Position numbers and translations under genes: made by a program. A DNA stretch of 35,240 bases, taken from Clostridiales bacterium. Lineage in GTDB: Bacteria > Bacillota > Clostridia > Oscillospirales > Oscillospiraceae. Shown one piece after another: positions 1 through 7,313 of the stretch. The notes beneath the pieces were generated by a model, which was not told the DNA's origin, searched no databases, and was given only the letters and a program-made list of their open reading frames with translations. The DNA is taken from assembly GCA_029267755.1 (NCBI GenBank), contig JAJUHS010000008.1, positions 1 to 35,240 of the forward strand, in the 5' to 3' direction. Position 1 is the stretch's first letter. Each line of letters begins with the position of its first letter.

Positions 1-136
1 CGCTCTGCCGCGCCCGTCATGAGAGGTGTCATTTCCGACGTACACGCCGCCGGAAATGACATATTTGACTTTGTTTCCGCCATTTGTGGCGGAAATTCTG
101 CGAAGCTTTTTTGCTGTAAACAAGTTTTTTGACAAG
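1..136. repeat. Left copy of a hairpin-rich intergenic repeat, cut by the window start
   Basis: Positions 1-123 match 35118-35240 with only three differences (at 25, 62 and 85). The copy contains half of a CATGACGG/CCGTCATG hairpin (right arm 14-21), an 11-bp stem (27-37 with 51-61, 13-nt loop) and a 9-bp stem (74-82 with 87-95, 4-nt loop). All three differences lie outside the stems. The copy is followed at 125-136 by TTTTTTGACAAG, the same 12-mer that precedes the right copy at 35084-35095. It contains no open reading frame of note. It looks like a dispersed, structured, non-coding element; its family is not recognised. Confidence 0.85.
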
Positions 137-139
137 CTG

Positions 140-172
140 AAGGCCAAATTACTCATAAAGTAATTTGGCCTT
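140..172. terminator. Hairpin terminator downstream of pheA
   Basis: A perfect 13-bp inverted repeat (140-152 with 160-172, 7-nt loop) sits 5 bases beyond the pheA stop codon. The arms begin AAGGCCAAATTAC. On the plus strand it is followed by a T-rich tail; on the minus strand, the direction of the aro operon, the tail is not T-rich. It is the likely 3' end of the aromatic operon, but termination there may be partial or Rho-assisted. Confidence 0.65.
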
Positions 173-177
173 ATTTT

Positions 178-1320
178 CTAAACCATCTCGGAATAGCTGC
201 CGAGATACTTAAATTCTTCGCACATCCCGTCAAGCTCTGCTATAAGCTGCGGGAAACGCTCGGAATAAACGGGCGTTTCGATGTCAAAGTAGAACATGAA
301 CTCAAAATCCCTGTCAGGCAGCGGACGGCTTTCGAGCTTTACGAGGTTAATACCAAGTGAGTAAAACCTTGAAAGCACCTTGTAAAGCGAACCTGGCTTG
401 TGCGAAATTATCATCATTATGCTCGTTCTGTCGGCACCGGGGTAAATTTCAAGCTCTTTTGAAATACATATAAACCGCGTAAAATTGTTACCTGTGTCCT
501 GAACTGACTCGGCAAGGCATTCGAGTCCGTAAATTCCGGCACAGGCGCGCGAGGAAAGGGCCGCAGCGTCCTTTCTATTCGATTCCGCTACAAGCTTTGC
601 CGCCGCAGCAGTGTTCTCACAGGCAGTGACCTTAACGTTTTTGAGCCCCGCGAGAAACTCCGAGCACTGGTTTATCGCCTGCTCGTGCGAGAAAATCTCC
701 CTAATATCGGCGAGCTTTGTTCCCTTTTTAACCAGCAGATTGTGGTCGACCTTGAGCCTTATGCTCCTTACAATGCTGAAGTTATAGTGCATCATAAGGT
801 CATAGATTTTGTTTACCGAGCCCGCTGTGCTGTTTTCTATCGGCAGCAGGCCGTATCTGCAAAGCCCCTTGTCAATGGCGGCGAAAACCCCATCGAAGCT
901 GTTGAAGTACATTATATTAGGCACCCTGAACAGCTTTTCACAGGCGATCTGCGAATACGCCCCCTCGACGCCCTGGCAGGCTATAAGCGCATGCTCCGGA
1001 AAGACGCAGTCGGTGTCGGATATTGCTCCCCTTATCCTTTCAACAAGTTCATTTGTGGGGTTGATGATCTTTTTCTGATGAAGCCGGCTGAGCTCAAATA
1101 TCAGCGAGTAAAGCACGCTGGTGTAGGACTTCATCCCCTCGGCAGAGCTCTCGTATATTTCGGAAAGCTTCACCCTCTCACGCGCGCTGTCTAAAACCGG
1201 CAGATTGTTCTCCAGCTTATACTTTGCGACTTCCTCGCTTATGTTCATTCTCTGCTCAAAGAGCCTGATAATCTCTCCGTCTATAGCGTCGATTTTCTCC
1301 CTCAAATCCTTTAAATCCAT
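178..1320 (-). CDS. pheA: Bifunctional chorismate mutase / prephenate dehydratase (P-protein)
   Basis: This 380-residue protein should convert chorismate to prephenate and then to phenylpyruvate, the committed branch to phenylalanine. Residues about 1-88 form an AroQ-type chorismate mutase helix bundle (LREKIDAIDGEII). Residues about 105-285 are the dehydratase domain, with the NNFTRF signature near its end. Residues about 295-375 are an ACT domain with ESRP, the usual site of phenylalanine feedback. The start is the ATG at 1320, preceded by GAGGTG at 6-nt spacing; an in-frame GTG at 1329 overlaps that ribosome site and is less likely. The gene begins one base after the aroC stop and is the last gene of the aromatic operon. 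Domain order and length are normal for the family. Confidence 0.96.
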   Translation of the reverse strand: MDLKDLREKIDAIDGEIIRLFEQRMNISEEVAKYKLENNLPVLDSARERVKLSEIYESSAEGMKSYTSVLYSLIFELSRLHQKKIINPTNELVERIRGAISDTDCVFPEHALIACQGVEGAYSQIACEKLFRVPNIMYFNSFDGVFAAIDKGLCRYGLLPIENSTAGSVNKIYDLMMHYNFSIVRSIRLKVDHNLLVKKGTKLADIREIFSHEQAINQCSEFLAGLKNVKVTACENTAAAAKLVAESNRKDAAALSSRACAGIYGLECLAESVQDTGNNFTRFICISKELEIYPGADRTSIMMIISHKPGSLYKVLSRFYSLGINLVKLESRPLPDRDFEFMFYFDIETPVYSERFPQLIAELDGMCEEFKYLGSYSEMV

Positions 1321-1321
1321 T

Positions 1322-2419
1322 TCAAACACCTCTTATCTTATTGTTTTCGAAAATCGCGTCGCAGATTGCTATAGCCGCAGCAGCCTCAACGCAGGGTACA
1401 GCACGGGGCACTATGCAGGGATCGTGCCTGCCCTTTATACTCAGCTTTACGTTTTCCATTTTTGAAAGGCTGACGCTGTCCTGAGTCGTTGCGATTGACG
1501 GCGTCGGCTTGAAAGCCGCCCGGAACACAAGCGGCATGCCCGAGGTAATGCCGCCGAGTATTCCGCCGTGGTTGTTGGTCTTTGTGTGTATTCCGCTGCC
1601 GTCGGTATAAAAGGCGTCATTGTTTTCCGAACCTTTCAGCAAGGCAGAGCCGAAGCCGTTTCCAAATTCTATGCCCTTGACCGCAGGAATCCCAAAAACG
1701 ATCCCCGCAATTCGGTTCTCCATTCCGTCGAACATTGGGTCGCCCAAGCCTGCGGAAAGTCCGATTGCAGCGCACTCCACTACTCCACCGACGGAATCTC
1801 CCGTGGCTCGAGCTTCCTCAATAACTTCCTTCATTTTTTGGCCGCTCGCAAAGTCGATTACGGGGAAATCGTTTTCTCTTAGAGCAAAGAAATCCTCCTC
1901 TGTGACGTTCACCATGTCAAAGTGAGCATCCGATACATTTCCGATACTCGAAATGTGCGCCGCAATCTCTATTCCGTGCCTTTTCAGTAGCTGCAAACAA
2001 ATGCCGCCCGCAATGCAGAGCGGGGCAGTAAGCCTGCCTGAAAAGTGCCCTCCGCCCCTTACGTCCTGCGCGCCTCCGTATTTGACATGCGCGGTAAAGT
2101 CGGCGTGAGCGGGGCGCGGTACGTCAAAAAGCTCGCTGTAATCGGAGGAGCGTATATCCGTATTCCTTATCACCGCAGTGAGCGGCGCGCCGCAGGTAAT
2201 TCCGTTCGCCATTCCCGAAAGAAATTCAGGCATATCCGGCTCCCTGCGCTTTGTGGAATAGGCGTTTTTGCCGGGCGCGCGTCTGTCCAGAAAGCGTTGA
2301 AGCTCCTCAATGTCGATTTCTATCCCTGCAGGAAGCCCCTCTATGCAAACTCCTATTCCCTCCGAGTGGGACTGTCCGAATATCGTTATTCTTATATTTT
2401 TCCCGTATGAAGACGACAT
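1322..2419 (-). CDS. aroC: Chorismate synthase
   Basis: The product (366 residues) makes chorismate from 5-enolpyruvylshikimate-3-phosphate by anti-1,4-elimination of phosphate and needs reduced FMN. Signatures visible are GQSHSEGIGV near the N-terminus, RPAHADFTAHVKYG, and VRGGGHFSGRLTA, the conserved blocks of the family. An open frame extends upstream to 2470, but the ATG at 2419 (MSSSYGKN) matches the usual family start, has GGGAG upstream, and lies 4 bases after the aroA stop, so translational coupling is likely. Fifth enzyme gene of the operon. Confidence 0.96.
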   Translation of the reverse strand: MSSSYGKNIRITIFGQSHSEGIGVCIEGLPAGIEIDIEELQRFLDRRAPGKNAYSTKRREPDMPEFLSGMANGITCGAPLTAVIRNTDIRSSDYSELFDVPRPAHADFTAHVKYGGAQDVRGGGHFSGRLTAPLCIAGGICLQLLKRHGIEIAAHISSIGNVSDAHFDMVNVTEEDFFALRENDFPVIDFASGQKMKEVIEEARATGDSVGGVVECAAIGLSAGLGDPMFDGMENRIAGIVFGIPAVKGIEFGNGFGSALLKGSENNDAFYTDGSGIHTKTNNHGGILGGITSGMPLVFRAAFKPTPSIATTQDSVSLSKMENVKLSIKGRHDPCIVPRAVPCVEAAAAIAICDAIFENNKIRGV

Positions 2420-2423
2420 ACTC

Positions 2424-3692
2424 TCAGTCTCCCTTTTTAACTTTTCCGCCCAGTGACACAAGATCCTCAAAAAAGGCGGGATATGATTTTCTTACCGCCT
2501 CCGCGTTCCTGATACGGACGGGGTTTACGCACCGGGCAGCCGCTATCGCCGCCATCATTGCGATGCGGTGGTCGCCAAAGGCGTCGACCGTGCCGCCGCA
2601 AAGCTCTTCCCCTCCGTTTATTATAAGTCCGTCGGCCGTTTCCTCAATGTCCGCGCCGAGATCGGACAGTGTTTTTGAAACCGTATAAAGCCTGTCGCTC
2701 TCCTTTATTCGAAGGCGGGCGGCGTTCTTTATAACCGTTTTTCCCTTCGCCGCAACTGCAACTGCGGCAATGGCAGGAACCAGGTCCGGTATGTTTTTGG
2801 CATCAACCTCTACACCGCGAAGCTCATTGGGGATAGCGGTTACCGCATCACCGGTTTTTTCAATCTTGGCGCCGAACTCTGAAAGTATTTCCGCGATTTC
2901 TCTGTCGCCCTGAAGTGAATTTATGTTAAGCCCTGTGCATTTAAGTCTGCCCGTTCCCATGGCTGCGGCGCAGAGCCAGAAGGCAGCGTTCGACCAGTCG
3001 CCTTCCACACTTACATTTTCGGGTGAAACATACTTTGCTCCGGGTTTTACGGCGAAGTTTCTATCACCGCCCTCAGCTTTGACTCCGAACGCTTTGAGAG
3101 CATCCAACGTCATCATAATATAGTTTTTCGACTCTGTTTCACCCGTCAGCTCTATTACCCCGCCGTCCGGAATAAGCGACAGAGCGAACAAAAGGCCGCT
3201 CACATACTGGGACGAAACATTCCCAGGGAGAGTGAAGCTGCCGCCCCGAAGCCTGCCCGAGGTCTTAAGCTCCGCCCCGCATGCGTCAAGCATACATCCG
3301 TGCCGGGTGAGTGCTTCGATCAGATCCCTCATCGGCCGCTGCGGAAGCCTTCCTCCCATAAGAAAGGTCGAGTCGGAACCAAGAGCGCAGGCGACGGGGA
3401 GCAAAAACCTCAGCGTCGAGCCGCTCTCACCGCAGTCAAGAACAGCGTTTCTCACCGCATCTGATGGATTTAAAGGCATAACCTCGAAGCCGTCCCAGAC
3501 TCTTTCAATTCTCGCACCTAGTGCGTTTAAGCACCTTACGGTGGCGTCTATGTCCTCGGAGCTCTCCTCGCAGCTTATAAAGGTTTTCTTATCTGACAAC
3601 GAAGAACAGATTAGCAGCCTGTGAGCGCAGGATTTTGAGGCAATAGCCTTTATTGTCCCAGAAAGCATTGAAGGATAGACAATCGCTTCCAT
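2424..3692 (-). CDS. aroA: 3-phosphoshikimate 1-carboxyvinyltransferase (EPSP synthase)
   Basis: The product (422 residues, a normal length) transfers enolpyruvate from PEP to shikimate-3-phosphate. Family blocks seen include GESGSTLRFLLPVA, LPQRPM, GDWSNAAFW and RIKESDR. The N-terminal substrate lysine is in KSCAHRLL. The ATG at 3692 follows the aroB stop with no gap, so the two genes are coupled. Glyphosate class was not assigned from the sequence. The operon lacks shikimate kinase (aroK), shikimate dehydrogenase (aroE) and dehydroquinase, which must lie elsewhere if the pathway is complete. Confidence 0.96.
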   Translation of the reverse strand: MEAIVYPSMLSGTIKAIASKSCAHRLLICSSLSDKKTFISCEESSEDIDATVRCLNALGARIERVWDGFEVMPLNPSDAVRNAVLDCGESGSTLRFLLPVACALGSDSTFLMGGRLPQRPMRDLIEALTRHGCMLDACGAELKTSGRLRGGSFTLPGNVSSQYVSGLLFALSLIPDGGVIELTGETESKNYIMMTLDALKAFGVKAEGGDRNFAVKPGAKYVSPENVSVEGDWSNAAFWLCAAAMGTGRLKCTGLNINSLQGDREIAEILSEFGAKIEKTGDAVTAIPNELRGVEVDAKNIPDLVPAIAAVAVAAKGKTVIKNAARLRIKESDRLYTVSKTLSDLGADIEETADGLIINGGEELCGGTVDAFGDHRIAMMAAIAAARCVNPVRIRNAEAVRKSYPAFFEDLVSLGGKVKKGD

Positions 3693-4754
3693 TCACTCTC
3701 CCCTTTCCAGCCCCAAGGCAATGATTTCCTTTAATTCGCCGAGCTTGGTTTCCCTCAACTCGCACTTCCCTATTTCTCTTGGGATGATCAGCGTGATCTT
3801 ATCACCGCTGCTTTTTTTGTCCGACAGCGCCGCGCTGTATATTTCCTCCGAGCTGAAGCCCGTTTCCGTCGGCAGCGCGTATCTTTTCAGCATCCCGATT
3901 ATCTCGTCGCGGCAGTCCGCCGTACAAAACCCCATTCTGGCGCTTGCCCGGGCTATCAGTGCCATTCCCTCAGCGACGGCATAGCCGTGAGGGGTTTTGT
4001 AGCGGCTGAGCAGCTCAATTGCGTGCCCCGCCGTGTGCCCGAAGTTAAGTATCTGGCGTATGCCGCCGTCGCATTCGTCCTCATTCACGATGTCGCGCTT
4101 TATGGCAACGCAGCGCGTTATTATTTCCTCTATTTTATCGTCCATCGGGAGCTTTAAAAGCTCGAACAACCCCTTATCCCTGATGATGCCGTATTTTATA
4201 ATCTCCGCACAGCCCGCCCGAAAAACATCCTCATCGAGCGTGTAGAGCGTTTTATGGTCGCATAACACAAAGTCCGGCTGAAAAAACGCTCCTGCAAGGT
4301 TTTTCCCGGATTCAAGGTCGATAGCGGTCTTGCCTCCGACTGAGGAATCCACCGCGGCAAGCAGAGTAGTCGGGATCTGAATGAAACGCGTTCCGCGCAT
4401 GTAGGTCGCAGCCGCGAAGCCTGCGATATCCCCCACGACTCCGCCGCCCAGCGCGACTACAACATCCTTGCGCGTAAAGCCGCTTTCGGCAAGAAAGTCC
4501 AGAATTGAGAGATAGTTCGCGGCGTTTTTCGAGCTTTCGCCGTTGGGCATCACAAATTTAATTACCCTGTAACCGGCGTTTATAAGCGAACTCTCTACGT
4601 TCAGATAATATAGCCTTTCGACTATATCGTCGGTTATCACCGCAGCGGTAGCGCCGCCGCAGATATTTCTGGCATACTGCCCGACTTCGCCGAGAATTCC
4701 CGAGCCTATCAGGATATCATAGCTTTTTGAAGCATCCACCCTTACTGTTTCCAT
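3693..4754 (-). CDS. aroB: 3-dehydroquinate synthase
   Basis: The product (353 residues) cyclises DAHP to 3-dehydroquinate using NAD+ and a divalent metal, the second step of the shikimate pathway. The NAD-binding glycine-rich segment GGGVVGDIAGFAA, the block IPTTLLAAVDSSVGGKT, and the metal-ligand region NFGHTAGHAIE are all intact. The start at 4754 overlaps the end of tyrA by 13 bases and the stop abuts the aroA start, so expression is tightly coupled to both neighbours. Confidence 0.96.
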   Translation of the reverse strand: METVRVDASKSYDILIGSGILGEVGQYARNICGGATAAVITDDIVERLYYLNVESSLINAGYRVIKFVMPNGESSKNAANYLSILDFLAESGFTRKDVVVALGGGVVGDIAGFAAATYMRGTRFIQIPTTLLAAVDSSVGGKTAIDLESGKNLAGAFFQPDFVLCDHKTLYTLDEDVFRAGCAEIIKYGIIRDKGLFELLKLPMDDKIEEIITRCVAIKRDIVNEDECDGGIRQILNFGHTAGHAIELLSRYKTPHGYAVAEGMALIARASARMGFCTADCRDEIIGMLKRYALPTETGFSSEEIYSAALSDKKSSGDKITLIIPREIGKCELRETKLGELKEIIALGLERGE

Positions 4755-5584
4755 TTTCCGTCGACCTCCTCCTTGCGGCGTTTGCCGTCAGCGAGAAGCT
4801 GAGCAAGCCTTTTCTCATCTCCCTTTTCGAGCGCGTCGCGGTATTCCTTTACGGAGTTAATAAAAAATTCAAGCTCTTTAAGCAGAAAATCTTTGTTTTC
4901 GATAAAAAGCTCACTCCACATCTCTTCGTTAAGGTAGGCGACTCTCGTAAGGTCCTTGTAGCTTCCCGCCGAAAAGCCCTTATGAGCTTCGGCTGTCGGG
5001 CTTTTGATATAGGCGTTTGAAACGACGTGTGCCATCTGTGACGTAAATGCTATCATCCTGTCGTGCTTTTCGGCCGTCGAAACGGTTATGCGACCGAAGT
5101 TCGCAGGTGCAAGCAGCTTCTTTACTCTGTCAATCAGTGCCATATCGTCAAATTTAGGCGGTACTATTATCATCGAGGCCTTATTGAACATTGAGGCCGT
5201 GCTGTGCTTAAAGCCCGAATACTGCGTACCCGCCATTGGGTGACCGCCGATAAAGGTAAAGCCGTATTCCTCCGCCGCCTTAAAGCCCTCGGTACAGACC
5301 TCGCGCTTTGTTCCGCAGCAGTCCATCACCACAGTTTTCGGGGAAATGAGCGGCGCCTTGGCTTTTATATATTCTATTGCCGCTCTCGGGTATACCGCTA
5401 TAAGAAGAAGGTCGCATTCGCCGATGTTTCCGTCGTCGAGTTCCCCGTCGACTGCCCCCGCGATCTTCGCAAACTCAAGTATGGTATGGTCGGCGTCAAA
5501 GGCGTAAACACTATCCCCCGAGCTCTTGTAAGCCTTTGCGAACGATCCCCCGATAAGTCCCAGTCCTACTATGCCAACTTTCAT
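4742..5584 (-). CDS. tyrA: Prephenate dehydrogenase
   Basis: The product (280 residues) oxidatively decarboxylates prephenate to 4-hydroxyphenylpyruvate, the tyrosine branch. It starts with a Rossmann motif GLGLIGGSF (GxGxxG) and has the catalytic-histidine block GGHPMAGTQYSG. It is a short, monofunctional form: no chorismate mutase domain and no C-terminal ACT domain, so feedback control by tyrosine may rest on DAHP synthase and the attenuator instead (inference). Its ATG overlaps the DAHP synthase stop as ATGA, and its 3' end overlaps aroB by 13 bases. Confidence 0.94.
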   Translation of the reverse strand: MKVGIVGLGLIGGSFAKAYKSSGDSVYAFDADHTILEFAKIAGAVDGELDDGNIGECDLLLIAVYPRAAIEYIKAKAPLISPKTVVMDCCGTKREVCTEGFKAAEEYGFTFIGGHPMAGTQYSGFKHSTASMFNKASMIIVPPKFDDMALIDRVKKLLAPANFGRITVSTAEKHDRMIAFTSQMAHVVSNAYIKSPTAEAHKGFSAGSYKDLTRVAYLNEEMWSELFIENKDFLLKELEFFINSVKEYRDALEKGDEKRLAQLLADGKRRKEEVDGKWKQ

Positions 5585-6585
5585 TCCTTTATTACCTCAA
5601 GTATCTTTCTGACCCTTTTTGCAACGTCGTCAAACTGCTCTGGCGTAAGCGACTGCGGTCCGTCGCAGAGTGCCTTTGAGGGGTCGTTGTGCACCTCTAT
5701 CATAAGCCCGTCGGCTCCCGCGGCGGCGGCAGCCATGGCCATAGGCTTTACCAGCCTTGCCATTCCCGTTGCGTGGCTCGGGTCGACAACTATCGGGAGG
5801 TGCGTTAACTCGCGCAGCATCGGCACAGCCGAAAGGTCGAGGGTATTTCTCGTATAGGTTTCAAAGGTCCTGATTCCGCGCTCGCAGAGTATGACCTTCT
5901 CGTTGCCCCCAGCCATGATATATTCGGCACTCATAAGCAGCTCCTTCAGCGTGTTGGCAAGGCCACGTTTCAGCAGAACCGGCTTATCCAGCTTCCCAAG
6001 CTCCTTCAAAAGCTCAAAGTTCTGCATGTTGCGCGCACCGACCTGAATGATATCTACATTTTCGAAAAGAGGAATGTGGTTTGCGTTCATTATTTCGGTT
6101 ATGATCGGCATTCCGGTCCGTTTTTTCGCTTCGAGAAGAAGCTCGATTCCGTCGGCCTTAAGCCCCTGGAAGTCGTAGGGCGAGGTGCGGGGCTTGAAGG
6201 CGCCGCCGCGCAGAATGGATGCGCCTGAAGCCTTCACTCTCTCCGCCACTTCAAGTATCTGCTCCGGCGATTCGACCGAGCAGGGGCCAGCTATCATCTG
6301 GAAATTCCCGCCGCCGATTTCGAGGTCTCCGATACTGATTACCGAGTCCTCCGGATGAAACTTCCGGTTTGAGCTCTTGAAAGGATCGCTTATTCTTTTT
6401 ACCGATTCGATTATGTCAAGATCTTCAAGCATGTCAACGTCTATCTTGCTCGTGTCGCCTATAAGGCCCAGCACGGTATAAAATTTACCCTCCGAGATAT
6501 GGACGTCAAGCCCCTGCCCCTTGAACCAAGTACAGAGGTTGTCTATCTGCTGCTTTGTGGCCCCCTGCTTTAATACCGCTATCAT
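5581..6585 (-). CDS. aroF: 3-deoxy-7-phosphoheptulonate (DAHP) synthase, type I-beta with N-terminal regulatory domain
   Basis: The product (334 residues) condenses PEP and erythrose-4-phosphate, the entry step of aromatic biosynthesis. Residues about 1-70 form the ferredoxin-like domain seen in the Thermotoga-type enzyme, which in that enzyme mediates Phe/Tyr inhibition. The barrel follows, with MIAGPCSVES, GGAFKPRTSPY, KRGL and VDPSHATG. The start is the ATG at 6585, behind AGGAGG at 7-nt spacing. An in-frame extension to 6633 would begin inside the attenuator terminator stem and is rejected. It is the first enzyme gene after the leader peptide, so all six downstream genes should be controlled by the attenuator. 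The symbol aroF is by function; other names are used for this class. Confidence 0.95.
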   Translation of the reverse strand: MIAVLKQGATKQQIDNLCTWFKGQGLDVHISEGKFYTVLGLIGDTSKIDVDMLEDLDIIESVKRISDPFKSSNRKFHPEDSVISIGDLEIGGGNFQMIAGPCSVESPEQILEVAERVKASGASILRGGAFKPRTSPYDFQGLKADGIELLLEAKKRTGMPIITEIMNANHIPLFENVDIIQVGARNMQNFELLKELGKLDKPVLLKRGLANTLKELLMSAEYIMAGGNEKVILCERGIRTFETYTRNTLDLSAVPMLRELTHLPIVVDPSHATGMARLVKPMAMAAAAAGADGLMIEVHNDPSKALCDGPQSLTPEQFDDVAKRVRKILEVIKE

Positions 6586-6606
6586 AATTATTCCTCCTGT
6601 CAACAA

Positions 6607-6642
6607 ATAATAAAGGCCCCGCAGTGATTTCACTGCGAGGCC
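6607..6642 (-). terminator. Attenuator terminator ahead of DAHP synthase
   Basis: On the minus strand a 12-bp stem with one G-U pair (6642-6631 with 6626-6615, loop AAAT) is followed by TTTATTAT. It lies between the leader-peptide stop (6679) and the DAHP synthase ribosome site. The segment 6631-6623 inside it can instead pair with 6697-6689 of the leader (AGTGATTTC with GAAATCACT, 9 bp, extendable by TGC/GCA across a 2-nt bulge), so terminator and antiterminator exclude each other. Confidence 0.88.
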
Positions 6643-6678
6643 TACGTAAACATGGTTTCTCGGGGTACAATTTACGTT

Positions 6679-6768
6679 TTATGCAGCAGAAATCACTTTT
6701 ACTTTTCGGCTAAAAAAGTAAAAGTAAAAGTAAAAGAAATATGCAGCTGCAGAAAACAATGACTTCAA
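6679..6768 (-). CDS. Phe/Tyr leader peptide of the aromatic operon attenuator
   Basis: A 29-residue open frame begins with TTG at 6768, preceded by GGAGGAG at about 5-nt spacing (6780-6774). Residues 10-19 read YFFYFYFYFF: ten aromatic residues in a row, six Phe and four Tyr, with no Trp. The stop is at 6681-6679. The Tyr/Phe codons (6741-6712) lie 15-40 bases upstream of the antiterminator strand at 6697-6689, while a ribosome at the stop codon would cover that strand. A 12-bp hairpin (6725-6714 with 6706-6695) spans the end of the codon run, as expected for a pause hairpin. The peptide has no expected function beyond ribosome stalling when charged tRNA-Phe or tRNA-Tyr is scarce. Confidence 0.9.
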   Translation of the reverse strand: MKSLFSAAAYFFYFYFYFFSRKVKVISAA

Positions 6769-6798
6769 TTGTACTCCTCCGTTCCTTCATTTTGGCTC

Positions 6799-6827
6799 AT
6801 TATATTATATAATAAATACTTTGTCAA
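6799..6827 (-). promoter_or_regulatory. Consensus promoter of the aromatic operon
   Basis: On the minus strand TTGACA (6827-6822) and TATAAT (6804-6799) are separated by exactly 17 bases, a full housekeeping-sigma consensus. Transcription should start near 6792, about 24 bases before the leader-peptide TTG. No intrinsic terminator was seen between the fabZ stop (6885) and this promoter, so some read-through from the fab operon is possible. Confidence 0.93.
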
Positions 6828-6884
6828 CAGTTTTGAAGCAAAAACTTTATTTCTTTAAATTTCTAAATAATTTTGGACAACAGA

Positions 6885-7301
6885 TTACTTTTTTACCAAC
6901 GCAAACGAAAATTCAGCGCTTACGCATAGCTTTCCGTTTACGAAGCCCTTGCCGCTGGCCCAGTAAAACGGAGCCCTTGACTTTACAATGGTACATTCCG
7001 TTTTAAAAGTATCCCCAACAGTCACGGGATTTTTGAATCTTACGTTGTCAAGACCGGTCAGATAGGTGCCGACCTCGCCTTCTATCTCGGAGGCCAAAAG
7101 CACGCAGGCCGACTGTGCAAGTATCTCGCAGAGAATGACTCCCGGCACCACCGGATTGCCCGGGAAGTGCCCCTTCAAAAACCATTCGTCGCCTGTAATC
7201 GTCTTCTCGCCGTAAGCCACGCCGTCCTTAAGCTCCGCTTTGTCGACAAGCAGCATATTGTCCCTGTGCGGAAGTATGCCCATTATCTCCTCTTTGTTCA
7301 T
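6885..7301 (-). CDS. fabZ: 3-hydroxyacyl-ACP dehydratase FabZ
   Basis: The product (138 residues) dehydrates 3-hydroxyacyl-ACP to trans-2-enoyl-ACP. The hot-dog fold signature is present: the catalytic His in GHFPGNPVVPGV and the catalytic Glu in CEILAQ. It is the last gene of the fatty-acid operon, 12 bases after the fabF stop. No fabA, and no accBCDA genes follow, unlike in many Firmicutes clusters. The 3' side runs into the aro operon promoter without an obvious hairpin terminator. Confidence 0.95.
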   Translation of the reverse strand: MNKEEIMGILPHRDNMLLVDKAELKDGVAYGEKTITGDEWFLKGHFPGNPVVPGVILCEILAQSACVLLASEIEGEVGTYLTGLDNVRFKNPVTVGDTFKTECTIVKSRAPFYWASGKGFVNGKLCVSAEFSFALVKK

Positions 7302-7313
7302 ACGGTTACCCCT

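Noticed and set aside
6586-6633. Longer DAHP synthase start 16 codons upstream
   Set aside because: It would start inside the attenuator terminator stem; the ATG at 6585 has a proper AGGAGG at 7 bases and fits the family N-terminus.
6701-6738. Tandem AAAGTA repeat (ACTTTT on the other strand) as a simple-sequence microsatellite
   Set aside because: On the minus strand it is alternating TAC and TTT codons of the leader peptide, so it has a coding explanation.
6586-6800. T-box riboswitch upstream of the aro operon
   Set aside because: No GGGTGGNACCGCG-type T-box sequence is present; the leader peptide with aromatic codons explains the terminator.
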